NCBI GenBank assembly: GCA_024235955.1
Contig: JACKLJ010000002.1
Coordinates: 496,001 to 560,000, forward strand
DNA length: 64,000 nucleotides
DNA from: Burkholderiaceae bacterium
Lineage (GTDB): Bacteria; Pseudomonadota; Gammaproteobacteria; Burkholderiales; Burkholderiaceae_C
Reading direction: 5' to 3'
Of the stretch, positions 1-8,280 are shown one piece after another. Position numbers and translations under genes: made by a program. Under the pieces are notes generated by a model. It searched no databases. It was not told the origin of the DNA and was given only the letters and a program-made list of their open reading frames with translations. Position 1 is the first letter of the stretch. Each line of letters starts with the position of its first letter.

Positions 1-485
1 TCGAGGCCGACGTGCTCTCCACCGACGCCGTGCGGCTGGCCCCCGGCACGCCTGCCCGTGTGCTGCGCTGGGGCGGCGAAGGCGTGCTGCAGGCCAAGGT
101 CACGCGGGTCGAGCCCGGCGGCTTCACCAAGGTGTCGGCGCTGGGCGTGGAAGAGCAGCGCACCAAGGTCATCCTCGGCATCGAATCGCCGCACGAGCAG
201 TGGGCGCGCCTGGGCGACGCCTACCGGGTGGAGCTGGAGTTCATCGTCCAGCAGGCGCAGGACGTGCTGCAGGTGCCCGCCAGCGCCCTGTTCCGCGCGG
301 GCGACGGCTGGGCCGCCTACCGCATCGACCACGGCCGCGCGCGGCGCACCGAAGTCCAGGTGGGCCTGCGCTCCGCCACCGCCGCGCAAGTGACCGGCGG
401 GCTGGAGCAGGGCCAGCAGGTGATCGTGCAGCCGGACGACCGCATCACCGAGGGCGCACGCGTGCGCGCAGCGGGCGCGGGCTGA
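1..485 (+). CDS. C-terminal part of an RND/HlyD-type membrane fusion protein
   Basis: The gene is cut by the window start; about 160 codons remain, read in the frame beginning at base 3. The translation has the beta-barrel and membrane-proximal pattern of periplasmic adaptor proteins: a VPASALF segment, a GLRSATAAQVTGGLEQGQQVIV segment split over two strands (G-x-x-A...V-x-x-G-L-x-x-G), and a short tail ending in GARVRAAGAG. Such adaptors join an inner-membrane pump to an outer-membrane channel in efflux or export. The pump partner is not visible and probably lies upstream. A copy of the dispersed repeat follows the stop. Confidence 0.75.
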   Translation, partial: EADVLSTDAVRLAPGTPARVLRWGGEGVLQAKVTRVEPGGFTKVSALGVEEQRTKVILGIESPHEQWARLGDAYRVELEFIVQQAQDVLQVPASALFRAGDGWAAYRIDHGRARRTEVQVGLRSATAAQVTGGLEQGQQVIVQPDDRITEGARVRAAGAG

Positions 486-522
486 ACCTGCTGCCACCAG
501 GTGCTTCAAGTTTTTTGGAATG

Positions 523-570
523 AAATCGGCCTCCAGCCCAGATACAGCGGGCGCAGACAGCTCTTTATTT
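523..570 (-). repeat. Dispersed repeat, copy 1
   Basis: Reverse-oriented copy (cagccca...gcgggcgcagacagct on the plus strand) between the adaptor gene and the lipoprotein gene. It lies in the convergent gap, where it may help end transcription. Confidence 0.6.
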
Positions 571-600
571 GATAGCACTCTGCAGGCGGCGCACAGCCCC

Positions 601-1050
601 CTACTTGCGCACCTGCACCATCGGATGCCGCCACACCAGCGTCATCTGCCCGGCCGGCGGCAAGGCGCCCGGGCAACGGCCGTCGCCCAGGCCGAGAAAG
701 CCGCCGCTGGGCGCGCACAGCATCTCGCCGCTGGCGGCGTAGAGGCGGTTGAAGCGGTCGCAGCACGGCTCGGGGATGTAATAGACCGTCTGCCCATCGC
801 GCTCGAAGCGCCACACCGCCGTCGGCACCCGGCTCACCCGTCCCGCCGCCCATTCGCGCAGTTGCAGCGCCAGCCAGGCGGGCACCGATTCGCCGGGCTC
901 CAGGCCGCGGATGGCTGGCGTGGCCGGCGGTGGGTCCGCGGCCGGAGCGGCGCAGCCGCTGACCATCGTCAGGGCGAGGAGCGCCACGCCGAGGGCCAAT
1001 GGCTGAAGCCAGCGCAGGTGCCCGATGCAATGGCTGATGGACGGGTTCAT
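601..1050 (-). CDS. Small secreted lipoprotein with a Cys-rich conserved core
   Basis: 149 residues. An N-terminal hydrophobic stretch (about 15-29) ends in a lipobox, MVSGC, so the mature protein should begin at Cys33 and be lipid-anchored. The core has a run YYIPEPCCDRFNRLY, then GEMLCAPSGGF and GDGRCPG, a pattern with four conserved-looking cysteines. I associate this with small uncharacterised lipoproteins (possibly the DUF6970 type), but that is from memory. No catalytic motif is seen. It converges with the adaptor gene and diverges from the frameshifted gene at 1318. Confidence 0.7.
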   Translation of the reverse strand: MNPSISHCIGHLRWLQPLALGVALLALTMVSGCAAPAADPPPATPAIRGLEPGESVPAWLALQLREWAAGRVSRVPTAVWRFERDGQTVYYIPEPCCDRFNRLYAASGEMLCAPSGGFLGLGDGRCPGALPPAGQMTLVWRHPMVQVRK

Positions 1051-1130
1051 GCAGGCAGCTTAGCCCGTCATGAGCTGCACGCCAAATGAACGCCGGCGCC
1101 GCACGGCCCCGCGACGTCCCCCGGATCGGG

Positions 1131-1159
1131 TTGACCATGATCCACCCGGGGCGTATGGT
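1131..1159 (+). promoter_or_regulatory. Sigma-70-like promoter with a long leader
   Basis: TTGACC at 1131-1136 and TATGGT at 1154-1159, separated by 17 bases. It points to the gene at 1318 and leaves a GC-rich untranslated leader of about 150 bases (about 1166-1317). I recognise no known riboswitch in it. Confidence 0.5.
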
Positions 1160-1317
1160 GCCCGGCAAACGGGTGTCCCGCCGGAGGCGGACGACAAGGC
1201 TCAGGTGCCCGAGCCGGCGGCCGGCCAGACCGGCGGCGGGGGCATTTCCCGGCGGGGTGTGCATGACCCGCAGTTCAGAAGCATGCAGGCCCTGCCTCCA
1301 ACCGCAAGGAGACAGAC

Positions 1318-1648
1318 ATGGCCCATGCCAACGCGAATGTGGACGCGAACAAGGCTCTGGATCAGATCGCCCAGGCCTGGCCTGAATTCAAGAAGACTCT
1401 TGGCATCGGTGAAGCCGCCATCTGGAACCTCAGCGGCAAGACCGTCGAGGTGCGTGTCTATAACTACATCGACGTGGTCTACTGGATCCCCGCCATGAAA
1501 ACACTGGTCGCCCAGGGCAAGGTCGGCAAGGTCGCGGCCTCGGGCAGCCGCTTCAAGGTCCACATCCACGACGAGGAATACCTCGTGCAGCCCGGCAGGG
1601 CCTACGTGTACCAGGGGGCCGGGAAGTTTCGAGGAGAAAGGGGCGTAG
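1318..1648 (+). CDS. Small protein of unknown function, frameshifted near its C-terminus
   Basis: A good Shine-Dalgarno (AAGGAGA) precedes ATG 1318. The first about 104 codons read like a real compact protein (ALDQIAQAWPEFKKTL, VEVRVYNYIDVVYWIP, FKVHIHDEEYLVQPG). At 1624-1630 (AAGTTTC) the reading frame runs on for hundreds of bases antisense to lolD. Dropping one T of the TTT gives KFEEKGA and a stop at 1646-1648, a natural charged end for a 109-residue protein. A one-base insertion, real or a sequencing error, is therefore likely. The family is unknown to me. The sequence has no signal peptide or membrane segment, so a cytosolic protein is inferred. Confidence 0.6.
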
Positions 1649-1701
1649 CCCTCTTCAGGCAGCCGGTGCGGAGCGAGCGGTGTTGCGCGCCGCCGCCGGG
1701 C

Positions 1702-2415
<714 letters not shown>

Positions 2416-2489
2416 AGCGAACCGCCCGCTTCTCCGACACCGGCGTTGGGCGCAACCTCCCGCGCAACCCCCGAGACCGGCAGGCCGCG

Positions 2490-2617
2490 CAGCAGGCCCC
2501 CAATCGCCGCGGAGCAGGCGATGCCAGCGAACGCCGTGCTCGGGCTTGCACCGAGCACTGGCGTTGTCCCCCCTCCCGAAGAGAGAGGGGGGAAGGCGCG
2601 AAGCGACTCAGGGGGGT
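2490..2617. repeat. Second type of intergenic repeat with a strong hairpin
   Basis: The segment shares a recognisable core with 26285-26376 (CCGCGGAGC, then GGGCTTGCACCG, then GGCGACTCAGGG). It contains the arms CTCGG/CCGAG around 2538-2557 and a TCCCCCCTC ... GAGGGGGGA inverted repeat at about 2568-2593. Both copies sit directly against the 3' end of a minus-strand gene (lolC here, fumC there), suggesting a role in mRNA 3' ends. Confidence 0.55.
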
Positions 2618-3879
2618 TATTCATATCTCAGTGCCTCCGCCGGATTCACCCGGCTCGCGCGCCAGCTCGGGTAGATGGTGGCCACGAAGGACAGCAGCAG
2701 CGAGATCACGGCGATGGGCACGATGTCGCCGGCCTGCGGGTCGCTCGGCATGCGGCTGATCAGGTACACGTCCTTGGGCAGGAAGCTGGCGTGGAACAGC
2801 CGCTCCAGGAAGGGCACGATGACGTCGATGTTGAAGGCGATCAGCAGGCCCAGCGCCAGCCCGCCCAGCGTGCCGATCACCCCCACCAGCGCCCCCTGCA
2901 CCACGAAGGTCTTCATGATGCTGGCGGGGCTGGCGCCCAGCGTGCGCAGGATGGCGATGTCGGCGCGCTTGTCCTGCACCGTCATCACCAGGGTGCTCAC
3001 CAGGTTGAACGCGGCCACCGCCACGATCAGCGTGAGGATGATGAACATCATGCGTTTTTCCAGCTGCACGGCGGAGAACCAGGTGCGGTTCTGCTGCGTC
3101 CAGTCGAGGATCAGCAGGTTGCCGGAGAGCGTGCCGGCCAGTTGCTGCGTGACCTCGGGCGCCTCGTTGGGGTCGCGCAGCTTCAGGCGCACGCCGGTCG
3201 GCCCTTCCAGCCGGAAGATCCTGGCGGCATCGTCCACGTTGAGCATGGCCAGGGCCGAGTCGTACTCGTAGTGGCCGCTGTTGAAGGTGCCCACCACCGT
3301 CATCTGCTTGAGCCGCGGCACCACGCCGGCCGGCGTGACCTGGCCGCTGGGCGCCATCAGCGTGACCTGGTCGCCTTCGATCACGCCCAGGCTGCGCGCC
3401 AGGTCGCTGCCCAGCAGGATGCCGAAGCTGCCGGGCGTGAGCTTCTTCAGCGCCGTGTCCTTGAGCTGCGCGGCCACGTCGGTGACCTCGGGCTCCAGCG
3501 CCGGGTCGATGCCGCGCAGCATGGCGCCCTTCATGGTTTCGCCGCGCGCCAGCAGGCCCTGCGCGCCGATGAAGGGCGCCGCGCCCACCACCTCGGGGTT
3601 GCGGCGCACTTCGCTGAGCGTGAGGCGCGGGTCGGGCAGCGCGGCGCCGTCGGGGGCGAACACCTCGATGTGCGCGATCACGCTCAGCATGCGCCCCGCC
3701 ACTTCCTTGCGGAAGCCGTTCATCACCGACAGCACCACGATCAGCGCCGCCACGCCCAGCGCGATGCCCAGCATCGACGCGCCCGAGATGAAGCTGATGA
3801 AACCGTTGCGCCGCGTGGCGCGCCCGGCGCGCGTGTAGCGCCAGCCGAGCAGCATTTCGTAAGGCCAGGCCTGGGACAT
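2617..3879 (-). CDS. lolC: Lipoprotein-releasing system permease LolC/LolE
   Basis: 420 residues from the ATG at 3879 (MSQAWPYEMLLGWRYTRAG), which matches the family N-terminus; the open frame extends further upstream but would add a non-homologous proline-rich tail. Architecture: one N-terminal membrane segment (SMLGIALGVAALIVVLSVMNGF, about 30-50), a large periplasmic domain, then three C-terminal segments (FIILTLIVAVAAFNLVSTLVM, ALVGVIGTLGGLALGLLIAF, IVPIAVISLLLSFVATIYP). The end PSWRASRVNPAEALRYE is the usual MacB/FtsX signature. A single permease gene suggests a LolFD-like or homodimeric arrangement rather than separate LolC and LolE, as in many betaproteobacteria. It starts divergently from the gene at 3971. 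Confidence 0.9.
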   Translation of the reverse strand: MSQAWPYEMLLGWRYTRAGRATRRNGFISFISGASMLGIALGVAALIVVLSVMNGFRKEVAGRMLSVIAHIEVFAPDGAALPDPRLTLSEVRRNPEVVGAAPFIGAQGLLARGETMKGAMLRGIDPALEPEVTDVAAQLKDTALKKLTPGSFGILLGSDLARSLGVIEGDQVTLMAPSGQVTPAGVVPRLKQMTVVGTFNSGHYEYDSALAMLNVDDAARIFRLEGPTGVRLKLRDPNEAPEVTQQLAGTLSGNLLILDWTQQNRTWFSAVQLEKRMMFIILTLIVAVAAFNLVSTLVMTVQDKRADIAILRTLGASPASIMKTFVVQGALVGVIGTLGGLALGLLIAFNIDVIVPFLERLFHASFLPKDVYLISRMPSDPQAGDIVPIAVISLLLSFVATIYPSWRASRVNPAEALRYE

Positions 3880-3970
3880 GAACAGGTGATGGGGATGGAG
3901 GGCTCGGCGCAGCGGCCGGGAACGCGGTGCGGGATGGGGGGATTGTGTCATCAAGGAAAATGCGCTCCTG

Positions 3971-4933
3971 ATGCCCGCTCCCCCTGTCTCCGAGCCGCTG
4001 CGCCACCTGCTGGTTCCCGACGCCGCGCCGTTGCCCGGCGTGCCGGCCGACCTGCCGCCGCTCCCCAACCTGGCAGCCCTGCTGGCGCGGCTGCGCGTGG
4101 AACACACGCTGGCGCCGGACGCGGACAGCCCCGCCAGCCCGCACGAGCTGGCCGCGGCCCGCGCCAACGGCCTGCACGGCGAGCCAGGCCGCATCCCCTG
4201 GGCGGCGTTCGAAAGCGGCACCGTCGGCACGCCCTGCGCCTGGCTCAGGCCGGTGCACCTGCAGCTGGGCATGGACGCCATCCAGCTGCTGCCGCCCGAG
4301 GCGCTGCAACTGGATGATCCGGCATCCCAGGCCCTGCTGGCCGCCTGCGCCCCGCTGCTGGCCGAAGACGGCGTCGCTGCCCGTCACGCCGCGCCCGGCC
4401 TGTGGCTGGCCCAGGGCGAGCCGCTGCGCGGCGTCGTCACCCTGTCGCCGGAACACGCGGCCGGCCGGCGCCTCTCGCGCGCCGAACTGGTGCAGGCGGA
4501 CGACCCGGCCCGCCAGCGCCTGCTGGCGCGGCTGCAGAGCGAGCTGGAGATGCTGCTGGCCGCGCACCCCGTCAACCAGGCGCGCGAGGCGGCGCGGCAA
4601 CTGCCGGTCAACGCGGTCTGGATCAGCGGCGCCGGCGTGCTGGAAGCCGCCCTGCGCCCTCGCCGCGACGTGCTGGTGGCGCCCCAACTCACCCGCCTGC
4701 TGCAGGGCGAAGCCGCTGCCGACCCGGCCGCCCACGCGGCTGCCTGGCAGGCCATCGACGCCGAGCTGGCTGCGCCGCTGCTGGCCGCGCTGCGCGCTGG
4801 CGAGCCGGTGCGGCTCACGCTCAGCGGCCCGCTCCGCGCCGTCACGCTGGCTTCCGGCAATGGCGGCCTGTGGCAAAGGATTTCAAGCCTTTTCGGCCGC
4901 CAGGCCTTGAACGACGTGCGCAGCCAGCTATGA
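3971..4933 (+). CDS. Conserved protein of unknown function upstream of recJ (possible RpfE/phosphoglycerate-mutase-like family)
   Basis: 320 residues, rich in Ala and Leu, without signal peptide or membrane segments. Visible blocks: AARANGLHGEPGRIPWAAFESG, CAWLRPVHLQLGMDAIQLLPPEAL, LPVNAVWISGAGVLEAA and a C-terminal WQRISSLFGRQ. From memory this resembles a betaproteobacterial family sometimes annotated as phosphoglycerate mutase or RpfE-like that sits next to recJ; I see no catalytic motif to support an enzymatic claim. Its stop overlaps the next start (ATGA at 4930-4933), so translation of the hydrolase is probably coupled to it. Confidence 0.75.
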   Translation: MPAPPVSEPLRHLLVPDAAPLPGVPADLPPLPNLAALLARLRVEHTLAPDADSPASPHELAAARANGLHGEPGRIPWAAFESGTVGTPCAWLRPVHLQLGMDAIQLLPPEALQLDDPASQALLAACAPLLAEDGVAARHAAPGLWLAQGEPLRGVVTLSPEHAAGRRLSRAELVQADDPARQRLLARLQSELEMLLAAHPVNQAREAARQLPVNAVWISGAGVLEAALRPRRDVLVAPQLTRLLQGEAAADPAAHAAAWQAIDAELAAPLLAALRAGEPVRLTLSGPLRAVTLASGNGGLWQRISSLFGRQALNDVRSQL

Positions 4934-5898
4934 AAAACATACCGCTGCTGATCCTGCTGCACGGCACGCGCCTCACGGGCGCGCAGTGGGCGACCTATGC
5001 CGAGCGGCTCGCCGGCGTGGCCGACGTGGTGGCGCCCGACCTGCCCGGCCACGGCACGCGCGCCGAACAGCCCTTCACCCTGGACGCCGCCGTGCGCGTG
5101 GTGGAAAACCTGATGGAGAGCGCGGCCGAGCGCCCGGTGTTCCTGGCCGGCCACTCGCTGGGCGGCTTCGTGGGCATGAGCTACGCCGAGCGGCACCCGC
5201 GGCGCCTGGCCGGCCTGGCGCTGATCGGCAGCGCCACCGAGCCCGCCGGCCCCGGCGCCATCGTCTACCGGCTGATGGCGCGGCTGTGGGCGCTGGCCGG
5301 CCCGGCGCGCATGCGGCGCTTCGACGCGCTCACGCTCGGCCGCGTGGCCGACCCGCGCGTGTGGGCCGCCATCCAGGCCGACGGCGAATACTTCGACCAG
5401 GTGCCGGCCGCCTGGGCCGAGGTCATGCGCCACTGCGGCTCGCAGCAGTTGCGCCGCGTGGCCTGCCCGGTGCTGGTGCTGGGTGGGCGCTGGGACCAGA
5501 TCCACCTGCAGGCCCGGCGCTTCGCCGCCGCAGCGCCGCGCGGCCAAGCCGTCACCGTACCCGGCCGCACCCACATGTGGCCCATGACCCACCCCGCCGA
5601 AGTGGCGGACGCTCTGGCGCGCTGGATCGGCGGCGTGCTGGCCGGGGGCATGGGTACGGCGCAGCCACCCGCCGGCGTGGCTACGGCCCAGACCCCGTCC
5701 GCCAGCGGGGCTTCCTGCCGACGCGCGTGCGCGCCCCGGAAGCCGCTCGGGCTGAGCCTGTCGAAGCGTCGCGCGGCGCTTCGACAAGCTCAGCGCGAAC
5801 GGTTGAGCATTTTCGGAAGCGCACGAGTTCCAGGCATCCAATCGACCTCCAGCCCTTGTTTGACGGGCGCAAGCAGCTATGAAATTCGAAGTACGTGA
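4930..5898 (+). CDS. Alpha/beta-fold hydrolase with a repeat-derived C-terminal tail
   Basis: 322 residues. The fold is clear: oxyanion strand LLILLHGT, nucleophile elbow GHSLGG (Ser about 76), acid in VLVLGGRWDQIH and catalytic His in GRTHMWPM. The enzymatic core ends near ARWIGGVLAGG (about 238). The last about 80 residues translate a TRT-like inverted repeat (LSLSKRRAALRQAQRERL) and then a copy of the dispersed repeat, ending at 5898, 20 bases inside recJ. The tail therefore looks accidental, arising after loss of the original stop. Substrate unknown; it starts by ATGA overlap with the upstream gene. Confidence 0.85.
   Translation: MKNIPLLILLHGTRLTGAQWATYAERLAGVADVVAPDLPGHGTRAEQPFTLDAAVRVVENLMESAAERPVFLAGHSLGGFVGMSYAERHPRRLAGLALIGSATEPAGPGAIVYRLMARLWALAGPARMRRFDALTLGRVADPRVWAAIQADGEYFDQVPAAWAEVMRHCGSQQLRRVACPVLVLGGRWDQIHLQARRFAAAAPRGQAVTVPGRTHMWPMTHPAEVADALARWIGGVLAGGMGTAQPPAGVATAQTPSASGASCRRACAPRKPLGLSLSKRRAALRQAQRERLSIFGSARVPGIQSTSSPCLTGASSYEIRST
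5744..5806. repeat. Inverted repeat of the GGCTGAGCCTGTCGAAGC type
   Basis: The arms GGGCTGAGCCTGTCGAAGC and GCTTCGACAAGCTCAGCGC form a long hairpin. This repeat family is widespread in Proteobacteria. Here it is translated as part of the hydrolase C-terminus. A related double copy lies at 40251-40397. Confidence 0.65.
5840..5880 (-). repeat. Dispersed repeat, copy 2, ending in the recJ start codon
   Basis: Plus-strand text ATCGACCTCCAGCCC ... GGGCGCAAGCAGCTAT. Its last bases supply the AT of the recJ ATG (5879), so the usual Shine-Dalgarno region of recJ is replaced by repeat sequence. Confidence 0.65.
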
Positions 5899-7588
5899 CG
5901 TACCGCCGCGCACCGCCTGGGCGCTGGAACAGGCGGGCGTGCACCCGCTGCTGGCGCGCCTGTTCGCGGCCCGCGGCGTGGCCAGCGCCGACGACCTGGA
6001 CGACGGCCTGGCGCGCCTGCTGCCGCCCGCCCAGCTGAAGGGCACGCGCGAGGCCGCGGTGCTGCTGGCCGACGCCATCGCCGCCGGCCGCAGGCTGTGC
6101 TTCGTGGCCGATTACGACTGCGACGGCGCCACCGCCTGCGCCGTCGGCATCCGCGGCCTGAAGCTGCTGGGCGCGCCGCACGTCGATTACCTGGTGCCCG
6201 ACCGCGTGGTCGACGGCTACGGCCTCACCCCGCCGATCGCCGAGCGCGTGGCCGCCCGCGGCGCCGAGCTGCTGATCACCGTGGACAACGGCATCGCCAG
6301 CGTGGACGGCGTGGCGGCCGCCCGCGCCGCCGGCCTGCAGGTGCTGGTGACCGACCACCACCTGCCGGGCGACACGCTCCCCGCGTCGGACGTGACCGTC
6401 AACCCCAACCAGCCTGGCTGCGGCTTCGAGAGCAAATCGCTCGCCGGCGTGGGCGTGATGTTCTACGTGCTGCTGGCGCTGCGCGCCGAGCTGCGCGCGC
6501 GCGGCGCCTTTGATGCGGCGGCTCAACCGCGGCTGGATGCCCTGCTGCCCCTGGTCGCGCTCGGCACGGTGGCCGACGTGGTGCGGCTGGACGCCAACAA
6601 CCGCCGCCTGGTGGCGCAGGGCCTCAGGCGCATCCGCGCCGGGCAGATGCCGGCCGGCCTGGCAGCGCTGTTCGCCGTGGCCGGGCGCGATGCGCGCAAG
6701 GCCAGCACCTTCGACTTCGGCTTCGCTCTGGGCCCGCGCATCAACGCCGCCGGCCGGCTGGCCGACATGACGCTGGGCATCGAGCTGCTGCTGACCGACG
6801 ACGCCGCGCGCGCCGACGAGCTGGCGCGCACGCTGGACGGCATCAACCGCGAGCGGCGCGAGATCGAGGGTGGCATGCGCGAGCAGGCGCTGAGCATCGC
6901 CGAGGGCCTGTTCGACCCGGCCGCCGAGCCGCCCGCCGCGCTCTGCGTGTTCGATCCGGACTTCCATGAAGGCGTGGTCGGCATCGTCGCCGCGCGGCTG
7001 AAGGACAAGCTGCACCGCCCCACCTTCGTGTTCGCGCCCAGCGGCGCCGAGGGGCGCGGGCACGAGCTGAAGGGTTCCGGTCGCTCCATCGCCGGCTTCC
7101 ACCTGCGCGACGCGCTGGACCTGGTGGCCAAGCGCCACCCCGGCGTGCTGCTCAAGTTCGGCGGCCACGCCATGGCGGCCGGGTGCACCATTGCCGAAGA
7201 GCATTTCGAGGTCTTCGAGCAGGCGCTGCAGCAGGTGGCCACCGAATGGCTGGACGCGGCCACCCTCACCCGGCGCCTCGCCACCGACGGCCCACTACCG
7301 GCCGAATACCGCCGCCCCGACGTGGTCGACACCCTGCACCAGGCCGTCTGGGGCCAGGGCTTTGCCGCGCCGGTGTTCAACGAGGAAGTCGAGGTGCTGG
7401 GCCAGCGCCTGGTCGGCGAAAAACACCTGGCCCTGAAACTGCGCCACCAGGGCCAGCCGGTGGACGGCATCTGGTTCGGCCACACCGAACCCCTGCCCGC
7501 GCGCGCCCATCTGGCCTTCCGCCTGGAGGCCGACGAATGGCAAGGCGTGCGCCGCGTGCGGCTGCTGGTGGAGGGCCTGGCGGGTTGA
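5879..7588 (+). CDS. recJ: Single-stranded-DNA-specific exonuclease RecJ
   Basis: 569 residues, the usual length. The DHH phosphoesterase motifs are present: DYDCDGATA (about 78-86), VDNGIAS (135-141), TDHHLPG (158-164), LGTVADVV, and the DHHA1 block KGSGRSIAGFHLRDAL with FGGHAMAAGCTI. The C-terminal part is the OB-fold expected for RecJ (LALKLRHQGQPVDGIWFG). RecJ degrades single strands 5' to 3' in recombination and mismatch repair, using Mn or Mg bound by the Asp/His motifs. No Shine-Dalgarno is visible because the start abuts a repeat; the upstream hydrolase frame overlaps the first 20 bases, so coupling may drive its translation. Confidence 0.95.
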   Translation: MKFEVRDVPPRTAWALEQAGVHPLLARLFAARGVASADDLDDGLARLLPPAQLKGTREAAVLLADAIAAGRRLCFVADYDCDGATACAVGIRGLKLLGAPHVDYLVPDRVVDGYGLTPPIAERVAARGAELLITVDNGIASVDGVAAARAAGLQVLVTDHHLPGDTLPASDVTVNPNQPGCGFESKSLAGVGVMFYVLLALRAELRARGAFDAAAQPRLDALLPLVALGTVADVVRLDANNRRLVAQGLRRIRAGQMPAGLAALFAVAGRDARKASTFDFGFALGPRINAAGRLADMTLGIELLLTDDAARADELARTLDGINRERREIEGGMREQALSIAEGLFDPAAEPPAALCVFDPDFHEGVVGIVAARLKDKLHRPTFVFAPSGAEGRGHELKGSGRSIAGFHLRDALDLVAKRHPGVLLKFGGHAMAAGCTIAEEHFEVFEQALQQVATEWLDAATLTRRLATDGPLPAEYRRPDVVDTLHQAVWGQGFAAPVFNEEVEVLGQRLVGEKHLALKLRHQGQPVDGIWFGHTEPLPARAHLAFRLEADEWQGVRRVRLLVEGLAG

Positions 7589-7612
7589 GGCGGTCGAACT
7601 GAACCGACGGTG

Positions 7613-8254
7613 TCAGTTCCTCGACGGGAAGATGCCTTGCAACGCAATGCACCAGCGCATGCCGAGGTACGGATTGCGGACCGAGAACGGCTGACCGCCG
7701 CCCGAAACACCCACGCTGCCCGCCGCCAGGGTGGTGTCCGGCGCCGCGGCCACGTAGCTGCCGGCGTTCTGGGTGGCCGCCAGAACACGGGTGTTGGCGG
7801 GTGCGGCGTGGGTGGCCGCCTGGCTGCTGACCTGCAGCGCGTGCGTGTGCATCGGCATCTGGTTGGTCATCAGCGTCACCGACTCGGCCCCGCTCTGCTC
7901 GCCCAGCTGGATGCTCGACAGCCCGGGGCCCTGGCCCTGGCCGAGCGGCACGCGGCCGCGCAGGTCGGGCAGCGCAAAGTTGGTACGCCCATCGCCGCCG
8001 TAGGTGGTGCCAAGCAGCGAGAACAGCGCCGTGTTCGATGAAATCGCCACTAGCTGGCCATTGGCCTCCGTCCAGCCGCGCGGACAGAAGGTGTAAGGCA
8101 GCAGCGCGAGCTGGCCGAGAAACGGCTCCGTGGCCTGTCCGTAGGCCATCGGCACACCGGCGGCCGCCAGCAGCAGCCCGACGATGGCCTGGCGTGCCGG
8201 GTGCTGAAGCCGGCCGCTGCGGCGGCCCGAAAACATGTCTTGGCGTGCTTGCAT
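7613..8254 (-). CDS. Secreted tail-collar (microcystin-dependent-protein-like) protein
   Basis: 213 residues from ATG 8254, chosen because AGGAG lies seven bases before it. An N-terminal signal-like segment (AIVGLLLAAAGVPMAYG) precedes a phage tail-collar domain: EPFLGQLALLPYTFCPRGWTEANGQLV, ALFSLLGTTYGGDGRTNFALPDLRGRVPLG and a C-terminal PYLGMRWCIALQGIFPS. Such Mdp-like proteins are found outside phages as secreted or surface proteins. It is the last gene of a three-gene minus-strand set, 26 bases after the collagen-like gene. No phage genes surround it, so a prophage origin is not supported. Confidence 0.85.
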   Translation of the reverse strand: MQARQDMFSGRRSGRLQHPARQAIVGLLLAAAGVPMAYGQATEPFLGQLALLPYTFCPRGWTEANGQLVAISSNTALFSLLGTTYGGDGRTNFALPDLRGRVPLGQGQGPGLSSIQLGEQSGAESVTLMTNQMPMHTHALQVSSQAATHAAPANTRVLAATQNAGSYVAAAPDTTLAAGSVGVSGGGQPFSVRNPYLGMRWCIALQGIFPSRN

Positions 8255-8280
8255 GAAAAGGCTCCTGCCTGAAGGGGTTG

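Noticed and set aside
2446..4317. 623-codon plus-strand frame
   Set aside because: His/Gln/Arg-rich antisense shadow of lolC; no conserved motif.
7613..8254. Prophage remnant based on the tail-collar domain
   Set aside because: No other phage gene is near, and the protein has its own signal-like N-terminus and sits in a surface-protein operon.
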